47,823 bases of DNA from JBDTVS01 sp040007095 (GTDB lineage: Bacteria; Acidobacteriota; Vicinamibacteria; Vicinamibacterales; CAVVIG01): NCBI GenBank assembly GCA_040007095.1, contig JBDTVS010000103.1:1-47823 (forward strand), read 5' to 3'. The notes below the pieces were generated by a model. It saw nothing but the letters and a program-made list of their open reading frames with translations. It made no database searches and was not told where the DNA came from. The position numbers were made by a program, and so were the translations under genes. Shown here in pieces: positions 17,501-25,488 of this stretch (position 1 is the first letter of the stretch; every line of letters begins with the position of its first letter).

Positions 17501-18006
17501 AAAAGGCCGGGGTCGTGGCGGCCATCACCACGGCGTTGGTGCTGCAGACCACCCTGGCGCGATTCGTGATGCGCGGCGTGATTGTCGTCGATCTCATCCT
17601 GGTCGCGGTCGTGTACGTCGCGCTCAGGTCCGGTCCGATCACCGGTCTGCTGTCGGGGGCCGTGGCCGGCCTGGCCCAGGACGCCCTGTCGAGCGGCTTC
17701 ATTGGCATCGGCGGCCTGGCGAAGACGGTCGTGGGCTTCCTGGCCGGCACCATCGGGTCGCAGTTCATCGTCACCCAGCCGCTGCCCCGATTCGTGGTGT
17801 TCGCGGCCGCCACCATCCTGCACGCCGCCATTTCCATAGGGCTCTACATGCTCCTGGACCTGCGTCAGTTCGGGTCCCCGTATGCCTCGGTGGCCGGTCA
17901 GGCCCTCGCGAACGCGGTGGGGGGCGTGCTGGCTTTCCAACTCTCTGAACTACTTCCAGGTGCGGTTGAGCGCAGGCGGGCGCAAAAGACTAGAATTCCC
18001 AGGTAG
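17497..18006 (+). CDS. mreD: Rod-shape-determining membrane protein MreD
   Basis: The 169-residue protein is strongly hydrophobic with about five to six transmembrane helices and the small-residue-rich pattern of MreD (GPITGLLSGAVAGLAQDALS, GIGGLAKTVVGFLAG). MreD is an integral-membrane partner of MreC in the elongasome. The GTG start overlaps the mreC stop (GTGA). Sequence conservation in this family is low, so order in the operon carries much of the assignment. Confidence 0.93.
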   Translation: MKKAGVVAAITTALVLQTTLARFVMRGVIVVDLILVAVVYVALRSGPITGLLSGAVAGLAQDALSSGFIGIGGLAKTVVGFLAGTIGSQFIVTQPLPRFVVFAAATILHAAISIGLYMLLDLRQFGSPYASVAGQALANAVGGVLAFQLSELLPGAVERRRAQKTRIPR

Positions 18007-18022
18007 GGACGATTTCTCGGAT

Positions 18023-19927
18023 ATGGCTGTGGTTGAAGATCGCCGGAAACTCTCGATGCGGCTGGCCATGCTCCAGTACGTCATCGTCGCGATTTTTTGC
18101 GTGCTGGCCGTCAGCTTCTGGGTGTTTCAGGTCGTCCAACACGCGAAATTCGACGAAATGGCGGAGAACAATCACCAGCGGACGCTGGCGCTGCGTGCGC
18201 CACGCGGCCTGGTGTTCGACCGCGACGGCAAAGTGCTCGTCGAGAATCGGCACTCGTACAGCGTGTCGATCGTGCGCGAGCACACCAAGAACATCCAGCG
18301 CACCATCCAATTGCTCGCCGACGTGCTTGGCCTTGACGAGTCGCATATTCGGGAGATCGTGGAGCGGCACCGCCGCGAGCCGACCTACCGGCCGATCACG
18401 ATCGTGCAGGACGCGACGCTGGCGCAGGTCGCCGCCGTCACCGCCCGCCGTCTCGATTTCGAGCTGCCGGATGTGATGGTCGAGAAGGTGCCGACGAGGC
18501 GTTATCCCGAGGCGCTTGCCGCCCATCTGTTCGGCTACGTGGGCGAGGCGAACGACACCCAGGTCGCGGCAGACGATGGCTTGAGGAGCGGCGATATCGT
18601 CGGGAAATCAGGCATCGAAAAGATTTACAACTCCCTGCTGATGGGAGACGACGGCGCCCGCCGCGTGGTCGTCAACAGCGTCGGGCGCGAGATCCGTACG
18701 CTCGAGGAAGAGCCGGCGACCGAGGGCAAGCGGCTCGCGCTCACCGTCGACTACGATTTGCAAAAGGCGCTCGAAGACGGTTTCAAGTGGTCGGGTTTCA
18801 ACGGCGCGTCCGTGATCATGGATCCGCACACCGGCGAAGTGCTGGCCTTTACCAGCGTTCCATCCTACGACCCCAACGCGTTCGCCGCCGGCCCCGTGGA
18901 TCGCGCCACCTGGGCGTCGCTGAACAGCGACGAGTTGAAGCCGCTGCAGGATCGCGCCATTCAGGGACGGTATTCACCGGGATCCACGTTCAAGATGGCG
19001 GTCGCGACGGCGGCACTCGAAGAGGGCGTCATTACTCCGGATTTCAAGGTGTATTGTCCCGGCCACGCGACGTTCTTCGGCCGATCATTCCAATGTTCGT
19101 TGTCGGACGGACGAGGGCACGGGACGATCGATATGCGCCAGGCGCTCGAGCATTCGTGCAACGTGTACTTCTACACCGTCGGCAACATGGTCGGCATCGA
19201 CAAGATCCACAAGTGGGCGACGCTGCTCGGGCTCGGCGAGAAAACCGGCATCGATCTGCCCAACGAGGTCCAGGGACTGGTGCCGTCGCCCGAGTGGAAG
19301 CGGGAGCGATTCAAGGAGAAGTGGTACGCCGGCGAGACGATCTCGGTGTCGATTGGCCAGGGTGCGGTCGCGCTGACACCTGTATCGATGGCTGTCTACA
19401 TCTCGACCATCGCCAACGGCGGGACGCGTCTCACGCCGCATCTGCTCAAGGCGGTGGACGATGGGTCGGGCTGGAAAGAGAGGCCGCCGCCGGCGCCACG
19501 TTCCACGGTGCAGTTGAAACCCGCGACGATTCAAGCGATTCGCGACGGACTCTGGATGGTGGTGAACGGCACCGGCACGGGCAGCCTCGCCCGGTTGGCT
19601 GGCTACGACGTGTCCGGCAAGACCGGCACCGCGCAGGTGATCTCGCTCGAAGGCAGCAGGTCGGCGAAAGGCAAGACCGAGAAGGACCTCCGGGACAATG
19701 GCTGGTTCGTGTTTTTTGCGCCGCGAGACAACCCGCAAGTCGCCGGCGTCGTCTTCGTGGAGCACGGCGGCCACGGCGGGGTGACCGCGGCGCCGATCGC
19801 CAAGCACGTGCTCGAGACGTTCTTCGCGAAGCACGAAGGGCGTCCGCTGCCGCCCGCACCGCGCCGCGAAGAACCTCGACCCGACTCCCGAGACGTGCGC
19901 GTGCGCCCCGCGCCGACGGCCAACTGA
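18023..19927 (+). CDS. mrdA: Penicillin-binding protein 2 (elongasome transpeptidase)
   Basis: PBP2 crosslinks peptidoglycan during rod elongation. The 634-residue protein has an N-terminal membrane anchor (about residues 14-36), the class B dimerisation region (LRAPRGLVFDRDGKVLVENR), and a transpeptidase domain with Ser321-x-x-Lys324 (STFK), SCN in EHSCNVYFYTVG, and KTG at 533-535 (SGKTGTAQVI). The ATG at 18023 fits the anchor; a longer in-frame start at 17882 would overlap mreD and is unlikely. The C-terminal tail is Pro/Arg-rich. rodA follows after 1 nt. Confidence 0.97.
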   Translation: MAVVEDRRKLSMRLAMLQYVIVAIFCVLAVSFWVFQVVQHAKFDEMAENNHQRTLALRAPRGLVFDRDGKVLVENRHSYSVSIVREHTKNIQRTIQLLADVLGLDESHIREIVERHRREPTYRPITIVQDATLAQVAAVTARRLDFELPDVMVEKVPTRRYPEALAAHLFGYVGEANDTQVAADDGLRSGDIVGKSGIEKIYNSLLMGDDGARRVVVNSVGREIRTLEEEPATEGKRLALTVDYDLQKALEDGFKWSGFNGASVIMDPHTGEVLAFTSVPSYDPNAFAAGPVDRATWASLNSDELKPLQDRAIQGRYSPGSTFKMAVATAALEEGVITPDFKVYCPGHATFFGRSFQCSLSDGRGHGTIDMRQALEHSCNVYFYTVGNMVGIDKIHKWATLLGLGEKTGIDLPNEVQGLVPSPEWKRERFKEKWYAGETISVSIGQGAVALTPVSMAVYISTIANGGTRLTPHLLKAVDDGSGWKERPPPAPRSTVQLKPATIQAIRDGLWMVVNGTGTGSLARLAGYDVSGKTGTAQVISLEGSRSAKGKTEKDLRDNGWFVFFAPRDNPQVAGVVFVEHGGHGGVTAAPIAKHVLETFFAKHEGRPLPPAPRREEPRPDSRDVRVRPAPTAN

Positions 19928-19928
19928 C

Positions 19929-21023
19929 GTGTTCGAACGACGACTCTACTACCACATCGATTGGGTCCTGCTGCTGGCCATCCTCGCGCTGTGCGGGATT
20001 GGCGTGGCGATGATCTACAGCACGACCTCCGATCCCACGCGGGCCGCGTCGCATATGTACGTCACGCAGCTCTATGCTATCGCGCTGGGCCTGGCGGTGA
20101 TGGTCGCGACCCTGACCCTCGACTATCGAACCTTCACGGACAAGTCGCACATCATCTACGTGGCTCTGCTGGCGCTGCTCGTCTACGTGCTGTTCTTCGG
20201 CTCGACGATGATGGGGGCGCGGCGCTGGATCCCGCTGAAACTGTTCAACCTGCAACCGTCGGAATTCGCCAAGATCGGCGTCGCCCTGGTGCTCGCCAAA
20301 TTTTTCGGCGAGAACCGCGCCTCGCCGGCGTGGGTCGACCTGGCCGTTGGCATCGGCCTCACCTTGGTGCCCTTCGCCTTGATCGCGAAGGAGCCGGATT
20401 TGGGCACGGCCGTGACGCTGCTGCCAATCTTTCTCGCCATCGGTTATCTGGCCGGCATGCGCATGCGCATTTTCGGCGTGCTCTTTCTTTGTCTGCTGCT
20501 CGCGGCTCCGGTCGCGTGGAAGTTCGCGCTCAAGGACTATCAGAAATCGCGGGTCTCAACGTTTCTCGATCCCTCCCAGGATGCGAAGGGCGCCGGCTAT
20601 CAACAGATTCAGGCGCGCATCACCGTCGGATCAGGCGGTCTCTCCGGTAAAGGATTCAGGCAGGGGACGCAGGGCCAGCTTCGATTTCTCCCTGTGGCTC
20701 ACAACGACTTCATTTTCTCGGTGCTGGCCGAGGAACAAGGGTTCGCCGGCGTCCTCGCGGCGCTCGGCCTCTATCTCTTCGTCATTCTGCGCGCTCTCGA
20801 GACTGCAAGTCTGGCCAAGGATCGGCTCGGCTCGTACCTCGTGCTTGGCGTGCTCGCCAGCTTCACGTTCCAGGTGGTCTACAACATCACCATGTCGGCC
20901 GGGCTCGCACCCGTCAAAGGGCTTACGCTCCCGCTCATGAGCTACGGAGGGTCGTCGATGATTGCGACGCTCGCGGGCTTCGGGCTGGTGCTGAACGTAC
21001 GCATGCGGAGGTTCACCAATTGA
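19929..21023 (+). CDS. rodA: Peptidoglycan glycosyltransferase RodA (SEDS)
   Basis: RodA polymerises glycan strands from lipid II in the elongasome together with PBP2. The 364-residue protein has about ten transmembrane helices and SEDS landmarks: FFGSTMMGARRWIPL with LQPSEFAKIG, a large periplasmic loop, HNDFIFSVLAEEQGF (which carries the conserved Asp-Phe region), and LPLMSYGGSSMIATLAGFGL near the end. The GTG start is 1 nt after the mrdA stop, indicating tight coupling. Confidence 0.97.
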   Translation: MFERRLYYHIDWVLLLAILALCGIGVAMIYSTTSDPTRAASHMYVTQLYAIALGLAVMVATLTLDYRTFTDKSHIIYVALLALLVYVLFFGSTMMGARRWIPLKLFNLQPSEFAKIGVALVLAKFFGENRASPAWVDLAVGIGLTLVPFALIAKEPDLGTAVTLLPIFLAIGYLAGMRMRIFGVLFLCLLLAAPVAWKFALKDYQKSRVSTFLDPSQDAKGAGYQQIQARITVGSGGLSGKGFRQGTQGQLRFLPVAHNDFIFSVLAEEQGFAGVLAALGLYLFVILRALETASLAKDRLGSYLVLGVLASFTFQVVYNITMSAGLAPVKGLTLPLMSYGGSSMIATLAGFGLVLNVRMRRFTN

Positions 21024-21116
21024 GCCGTCCGCTTTCGATCCGGCCGAGGCCGGACACGACGTACGGGCTGGATCTGCCGATTGGAATCGTGCAGCGGCGC
21101 AATTGGAGCATTGCGC

Positions 21117-22616
21117 ATGACCAAGGAGATGATCATCTCCTCGAACGGCCACGAAACGATGGTGGCCATTCTCGAAGACGACCTCGTCGCTGAGATTTTC
21201 GTCGAGCGCGAACGGCAACGGGGCGTGGTCGGCAACGTCTACAAGGGCCGCGTCTCCAAGGTGCTGCCGGGGATGCAGTCCTCGTTCATCGACCTCGGGC
21301 TCGAACGCGACGGCTTCCTGTATGTCGCCGACGTCCTCGCCTCGGTCGACGATCTCGAGTCGGGCGACGCGGAGACGCAACCGAGCGACAAGCCGCAGCC
21401 CAAGATCGAGGACCTGCTCCACGAGGGCCAGGAAATTCTCGTGCAGGTGGTCAAGGAGCCGCTCGGCACCAAGGGCGCGCGCCTCACCTCGCATGTGACG
21501 ATGGCCGGGCGCTTTCTGGTGTTCATGCCGACGGTGGATCACGTCGGCGTGTCGCGGAAGATCGAGTCGCGCGAAGAACGAAGCCGGCTCCGCGAGATCG
21601 TCCGTGAGTTCCGCGAGGCGCGCGGCTTCACCGGCGGCGTGATCATTCGCACCGCGGCCGCCAGCCGACCCAAGGAAGACATCGTCAGCGATCTCGAGTC
21701 GTTCCACACCATCTGGACCGAGATGCGGCAGCGCACCGAGTCGTCGCGGGCCCCCGCCGTCGTCTACCGTGAGCAGAGCCTGGTGGGGAAGCTGCTTCGA
21801 GACCTCCTGACCGACGAGTTTCAGGCGATTCGGATCGACAATCCGCACGAGTACCAGCGGGTGTTGGAGCTCGTCCAGCGCATTCTGCCCAACCTCGCGC
21901 CGAAGGTGAAGCTGTACTCCAAGCCCTTTCCGATCTTCGACGAGTACGGCGTGCAGGTGGAGATCGACAAGGCGTTGAAGAGCAAAGTGTGGCTGAAGTC
22001 GGGCGGGTCGATCGTGATCAACCAGACGGAGGCGCTCGTCGCGATCGACGTCAATACCGGCCGCTACGTGGGCAAGAAGACCAGCGGGCGGCTCGAGGAC
22101 ACTATCGTCAAGACGAACCTCGAGGCGGTCAAGGAGATCGTGCGCCAGGTGCGGCTGCGGGACCTCGGCGGCATCATCGTGCTCGACTTGATCGACATGG
22201 AAGAGAAGAAGAACCGCCAGAAGGTGCTGCAGACCGTCGAACTGGAGCTGAAGAAAGATCGATCTCCGTCAAAGGCGCTGCAGGTGTCCGACTTCGGCCT
22301 GGTGATCATGACACGCAAGCGGGTGAAGCAGAGCCTGGAACGCGTGCTCACCGAGCCGTGCCCCTATTGCTCGGGCACGGGTGTCATCAAATCGAGCTCG
22401 ACGATCTGTTATGAGATTCTGAGCGAGGTGAAGAAGGTTGGACCGGAGCTGCAAGGCCACCGGCTGCTGCTGCGCGTCAACCCCGACATCGCACGCGCGC
22501 TCACTGAAGAGGAGAGCGCGGTGCTCAGCGACTTACGCCAGTCGATCGGCAAGGACGTGACCATCAAGCCGGACGTGCACCTGCACCACGAGCAGTTTGA
22601 CGTGATGGCAGTCTGA
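21117..22616 (+). CDS. rng: Ribonuclease G family endoribonuclease
   Basis: RNase G/E-type enzymes cut AU-rich single-stranded RNA and mature 16S rRNA 5' ends. The 499-residue protein has an N-terminal S1 domain with its inserted loop (VVGNVYKGRVSKVLPGMQSS at about 36-55). A central catalytic domain follows with the Mg-binding Asp residues (ALVAIDVNTGRYVGKK and GGIIVLDLIDMEEKKN) and the Zn-link CPYCSGTG. There is no long C-terminal scaffold, so it is RNase G-like rather than E. ATG 21117 starts the conserved MTKEMIISSN; a longer frame to 21081 is possible. It lies 93 bp after rodA, as in many rod operons. Confidence 0.95.
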   Translation: MTKEMIISSNGHETMVAILEDDLVAEIFVERERQRGVVGNVYKGRVSKVLPGMQSSFIDLGLERDGFLYVADVLASVDDLESGDAETQPSDKPQPKIEDLLHEGQEILVQVVKEPLGTKGARLTSHVTMAGRFLVFMPTVDHVGVSRKIESREERSRLREIVREFREARGFTGGVIIRTAAASRPKEDIVSDLESFHTIWTEMRQRTESSRAPAVVYREQSLVGKLLRDLLTDEFQAIRIDNPHEYQRVLELVQRILPNLAPKVKLYSKPFPIFDEYGVQVEIDKALKSKVWLKSGGSIVINQTEALVAIDVNTGRYVGKKTSGRLEDTIVKTNLEAVKEIVRQVRLRDLGGIIVLDLIDMEEKKNRQKVLQTVELELKKDRSPSKALQVSDFGLVIMTRKRVKQSLERVLTEPCPYCSGTGVIKSSSTICYEILSEVKKVGPELQGHRLLLRVNPDIARALTEEESAVLSDLRQSIGKDVTIKPDVHLHHEQFDVMAV

Positions 22617-22621
22617 GACGA

Positions 22622-22787
22622 GGGCGGGTGGGGCGGGTGGGCAGTCGGATTCGCTGGCCGGTCTGGCTCGGGTTGGACTGGTCGAGCAAGTCGGACCGGT
22701 TGACTAGATCGGCGCTGAAGATAGGTCAGGACGTTGACCTCTCACCAACCGCACCAGTCCTACCAGCCCGACCCGCCCCACCTGCCC
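22622..22787. repeat. Long G/C-asymmetric inverted repeat between convergent genes
   Basis: Positions 22622-22638 (GGGCGGGTGGGGCGGGT) are complementary to 22771-22787 with one mismatch, and GGACTGGT (22675-22682) is complementary to ACCAGTCC (22753-22760) further in. The gap lies between the converging rng and a minus-strand gene, so it may fold as a bidirectional transcription barrier. The left arm also has four G runs that could form a quadruplex. No T tract of an ordinary terminator follows. Confidence 0.65.
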
Positions 22788-22793
22788 GCGAGA

Positions 22794-23285
22794 TCAGGCA
22801 GTGGGGAAGTGCACCAGATAGTGGTTGCCGCCGCGGTTGATCCACAGCCGCGCATAGTCCCCGCCGATCAAGGTTTCGAACTTGGATGAATTCGCCTGGG
22901 GCGGAGCGTCTTTCTCGACCAGCTTGAGATCCGACTGCGGAACGATTGTCACAACCTCCCGGCCTTTCACCTGCCCGCCCTGAACGAATTCAAGCCAACG
23001 CTCCAGACCCGGAGTCTGACCCTTGGCGTCGGGTGAAGCCACCTGGCCGGTCACCCGCACCTGGTAGGTGCCCGCAACCAGTTTCTTGCCATCTGCCATC
23101 ACCGCCTTCGGCAGCCGAATCGAACCGAGGGCCATATCGCCCGGCGGGACCGTGGGGGACGGGGCCGTCGAGGGTTGATCGAAGGGCGCCGTACGGCCTT
23201 TAAAGCCTCCACCCCCACCCTGGGCGAACGCCGAACCCGCGGTCAGAACTCCTGCGAGCGCTCCTACAAGAACAAGCTTCTTCAT
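22794..23285 (-). CDS. Small secreted protein of unknown function
   Basis: The 163-residue product has a clear signal peptide (MKKLVLVGALAGVLTAGSAF, cleavage likely after AFA-Q). A Gly-rich linker is followed by a compact beta-rich domain (KLVAGTYQVRVTGQVASPD, EWL-like LERWLEFVQGGQVKGREVV, GGDYARLWINRGGNHYLVHF). I do not recognise the domain. It is likely periplasmic. ATG 23285 gives the proper signal peptide; the longer frame upstream (to 23552) runs through the repeat element and is not credible. It converges with rng. Confidence 0.78.
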   Translation of the reverse strand: MKKLVLVGALAGVLTAGSAFAQGGGGGFKGRTAPFDQPSTAPSPTVPPGDMALGSIRLPKAVMADGKKLVAGTYQVRVTGQVASPDAKGQTPGLERWLEFVQGGQVKGREVVTIVPQSDLKLVEKDAPPQANSSKFETLIGGDYARLWINRGGNHYLVHFPTA

Positions 23286-23401
23286 GGTCGTCTCCAGAGT
23301 CCCGGCCGCGCCGGGTGTGAACTGCATGACCGCGCCAAACCGTGGCAACGGCTGTATCAATTCGATTATACCGATTGATACGGAATTGCATAACCGCAGA
23401 G

Positions 23402-23578
23402 CTAAGGGAAATACGGCTGCCACCGTGGCCGCCGATGCATCCCGCCAGGCTGCGTTGCATCCCGCCGGGCTGCGTTGCTCGTCACTTGCATACGCCCGGT
23501 GTGCGCGCTCCTCGCGCCTTGCCGGGCGGGCGCCTCGCCGCCCACAGTGCACACCTTATTCTGCCGCGGGGCCCTAAG
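23402..23578. repeat. Long-hairpin element H1 (partly decayed copy)
   Basis: One of four related elements. The core contains a 20-nt tandem duplication (23437-23456 and 23457-23476) of GCATCCCGCC(A/G)GGCTGCG, then the apical hairpin GCATAC-GCCCG-GTGTGC (23488-23504), then CGCCTTGCCGGGCGGGCGCC. Its right arm (23548-23564) resembles the right arm of H4 at 30214-30230, but the left arm no longer matches it well. The right end covers the stop codon of the MGMT-family gene (23574-23576). Confidence 0.8.
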
Positions 23579-23918
23579 GGATTCGCGGCCGACGACTGCC
23601 AAAGACCCGGACGCTGTGCAGGTCTTGGATGCGGCTGCCGCGGACGCGAACGCCTTCCGCAGTCAGCAGCGACCGCTTGAGCGACTCGTGGCCGCCATAG
23701 CCGCCAAGACGGCCGCCGGCGGCAATCACTCGATGGCAGGGCACGTCGGGCCGGGTGCAGCTGCTCATGATGTTGCCGACGGCACGCGCGGCGCCGGGGT
23801 TCCCGGAGCGGGCCGCGACGTCGCCGTAGGTGGCGACGCGGCCGACAGGGATCTGCCGCACGACAGAGAGCACGCGGACAGCGAATGCGGTCTTTGGGTC
23901 GGTGGGTCGTCTCGTCAT
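23574..23918 (-). CDS. Short MGMT-family DNA alkyltransferase-like protein
   Basis: The 114-residue protein is the C-terminal DNA-binding/active-site domain of O6-methylguanine methyltransferases without the N-terminal domain (VLSVVRQIPVGRVATYGDVA, GAARAVGNIMSS, PDVPCHRVIAAGGRLGGYGG). Cys61 in PCHRV is the alkyl acceptor, so this is not the Cys-less alkyltransferase-like type (PWHRV). The last 20 residues (DLHSVRVFGSRRPRIP) lie at the border of hairpin element H1, which also supplies the stop codon. The element may thus have replaced the original C-terminus. It is divergent from the nucleoside operon. Confidence 0.88.
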   Translation of the reverse strand: MTRRPTDPKTAFAVRVLSVVRQIPVGRVATYGDVAARSGNPGAARAVGNIMSSCTRPDVPCHRVIAAGGRLGGYGGHESLKRSLLTAEGVRVRGSRIQDLHSVRVFGSRRPRIP

Positions 23919-24183
23919 CGTTTTGTGGACGTCATGGCCGACGTCATCTTAGGACCGACCGTCATCGTACGACCGACCGTCTCGGGGCGTTCGTCCAGGG
24001 ACTGCCAGGACCGCCATTCTCCTGCGCGGGAACAGTCGGTAGGACGATCCCGCAAGAGCGGTGATGAGCTCGCGATGGTCGGTCAATGCTGTGGACGCGT
24101 GCGCCGGCCCGCCGACCGTGGCGGGCGGCACCCTGATCAGCGACCGAGTCTGCCCGCAGTATCCGCTATACTGCCGACTTCCC

Positions 24184-25488
24184 ATGCGTGCGGTCGACGT
24201 CATCCTGAAAAAGCGCGACGGCGAAGAATTGAGCCGTGAGGAGATCCAGTTTTTCGTCACCGGTGTGACAGCGGGATCGCTGCCGGACTATCAGGCGTCT
24301 GCGTTGCTCATGGCCGTGCTGCTGCGCGGGATGAGCTCACGAGAGACGGCGTGGCTGACCGACGCGATGGTGCACTCGGGCGTCCGCGTGGATCTGTCGG
24401 CGATACCCGGCGTGAAGGTCGACAAGCACAGCACCGGCGGGGTCGGCGACAAGACGTCGCTGGTGCTCGCGCCGCTTGCGGCGGCGTGCGGCCTGATCGT
24501 GCCGATGATGTCGGGCCGCGGCCTCGGTCATACGGGCGGCACGCTCGACAAGCTGGAGGCGATTCCCGGTTTCCGGGTCAATCTCTCGCTCGACGAGATG
24601 AAGGCCGCGCTGGACAGTGTGGGCTGCGCCATGATCGGACAGACCAAGGAGATCGCGCCGGCCGACAAGAAGCTGTATGCGCTGCGCGACGTGACGGGGA
24701 CGGTCGAGAGCATCCCGCTCATCAGCGCATCGATCATGAGCAAGAAGATCGCCGAAGGCATCGACGCGCTGGTCCTCGACGTGAAGACCGGCCGCGGTGC
24801 GTTCATGAAAACCGAAGCGGATTCGCGGCGGCTGGCCGAATCGCTCGTCTCGATCGGCAACGCATCCGGTGTGAAAACTGAAGCCATCATCACGCGGATG
24901 GACGCGCCGCTCGGTCGTGCCGTCGGCAACGCGCTCGAAGTCATCGAGTGCCTCGACGTCCTGAAAGGCCGCGGCCCGGCGGATCTGGTCGACGTCACCG
25001 TCGAATTGACGGCCCGGATGCTCGTCGTCGGCGGCGCGGCGGACGATCTGGCGGACGGCAAACGGCGGGCGCGCAGCGCTCTGTCCTCCGGCCTGGGCCT
25101 CGACCGCTTTCGCCGAATCATCGAGCAGCAAGGCGGGAACCCCCGGATCGTCGACGATGAGAGCTTGCTGCCAACGGCGCCTCGGCGACACGTGATCACG
25201 ACTGTTCGATCGGGTTTTCTGGCGCGACTCGATGCGGAGCTCGTCGGCCGCGCGTCGGTGGGGCTCGGTGCCGGCCGAGATCGTGTGGAGGATCCGGTCG
25301 ACCCCGCCGTCGGCATCACGGTCATCGCGAAACCGGGGGATGAGCTTCGGACCGGAGATCCGGTGATGGCGTTGCACTATCGCGAGTCCCGCCGGCTCGA
25401 AGTCGCGATTGCGCTGGCAACAGAGGCGATTCAGATGGGCGATCAACGCCCGGCGGCATTGCCGCTTCTCGTCGGGGAGGTTCGCTGA
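24184..25488 (+). CDS. deoA: Thymidine/pyrimidine-nucleoside phosphorylase
   Basis: The enzyme cleaves thymidine or uridine with phosphate to base and (deoxy)ribose-1-phosphate. The 434-residue protein has the family signature region (KVDKHSTGGVGDKTSLVLAP, MSGRGLGHTGGTLDKLEAIP), the substrate-contacting ALRDVTGTVESIPLISASI, and the C-terminal PYNP domain (RHVITTVRSGFLARLDAELV, VDPAVGITVIAKPGDELRTG). ATG 24184 matches the usual MRAVDVILKKRDG start. It opens a four-gene nucleoside salvage operon; its stop overlaps the transporter start (TGATG). DeoA versus Pdp specificity cannot be settled by eye. Confidence 0.96.
   Translation: MRAVDVILKKRDGEELSREEIQFFVTGVTAGSLPDYQASALLMAVLLRGMSSRETAWLTDAMVHSGVRVDLSAIPGVKVDKHSTGGVGDKTSLVLAPLAAACGLIVPMMSGRGLGHTGGTLDKLEAIPGFRVNLSLDEMKAALDSVGCAMIGQTKEIAPADKKLYALRDVTGTVESIPLISASIMSKKIAEGIDALVLDVKTGRGAFMKTEADSRRLAESLVSIGNASGVKTEAIITRMDAPLGRAVGNALEVIECLDVLKGRGPADLVDVTVELTARMLVVGGAADDLADGKRRARSALSSGLGLDRFRRIIEQQGGNPRIVDDESLLPTAPRRHVITTVRSGFLARLDAELVGRASVGLGAGRDRVEDPVDPAVGITVIAKPGDELRTGDPVMALHYRESRRLEVAIALATEAIQMGDQRPAALPLLVGEVR

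Noticed and set aside
23434..23578. CRISPR-like repeats
   Set aside because: The tandem 20-nt unit occurs only twice and has no spacers; it is part of a hairpin element.
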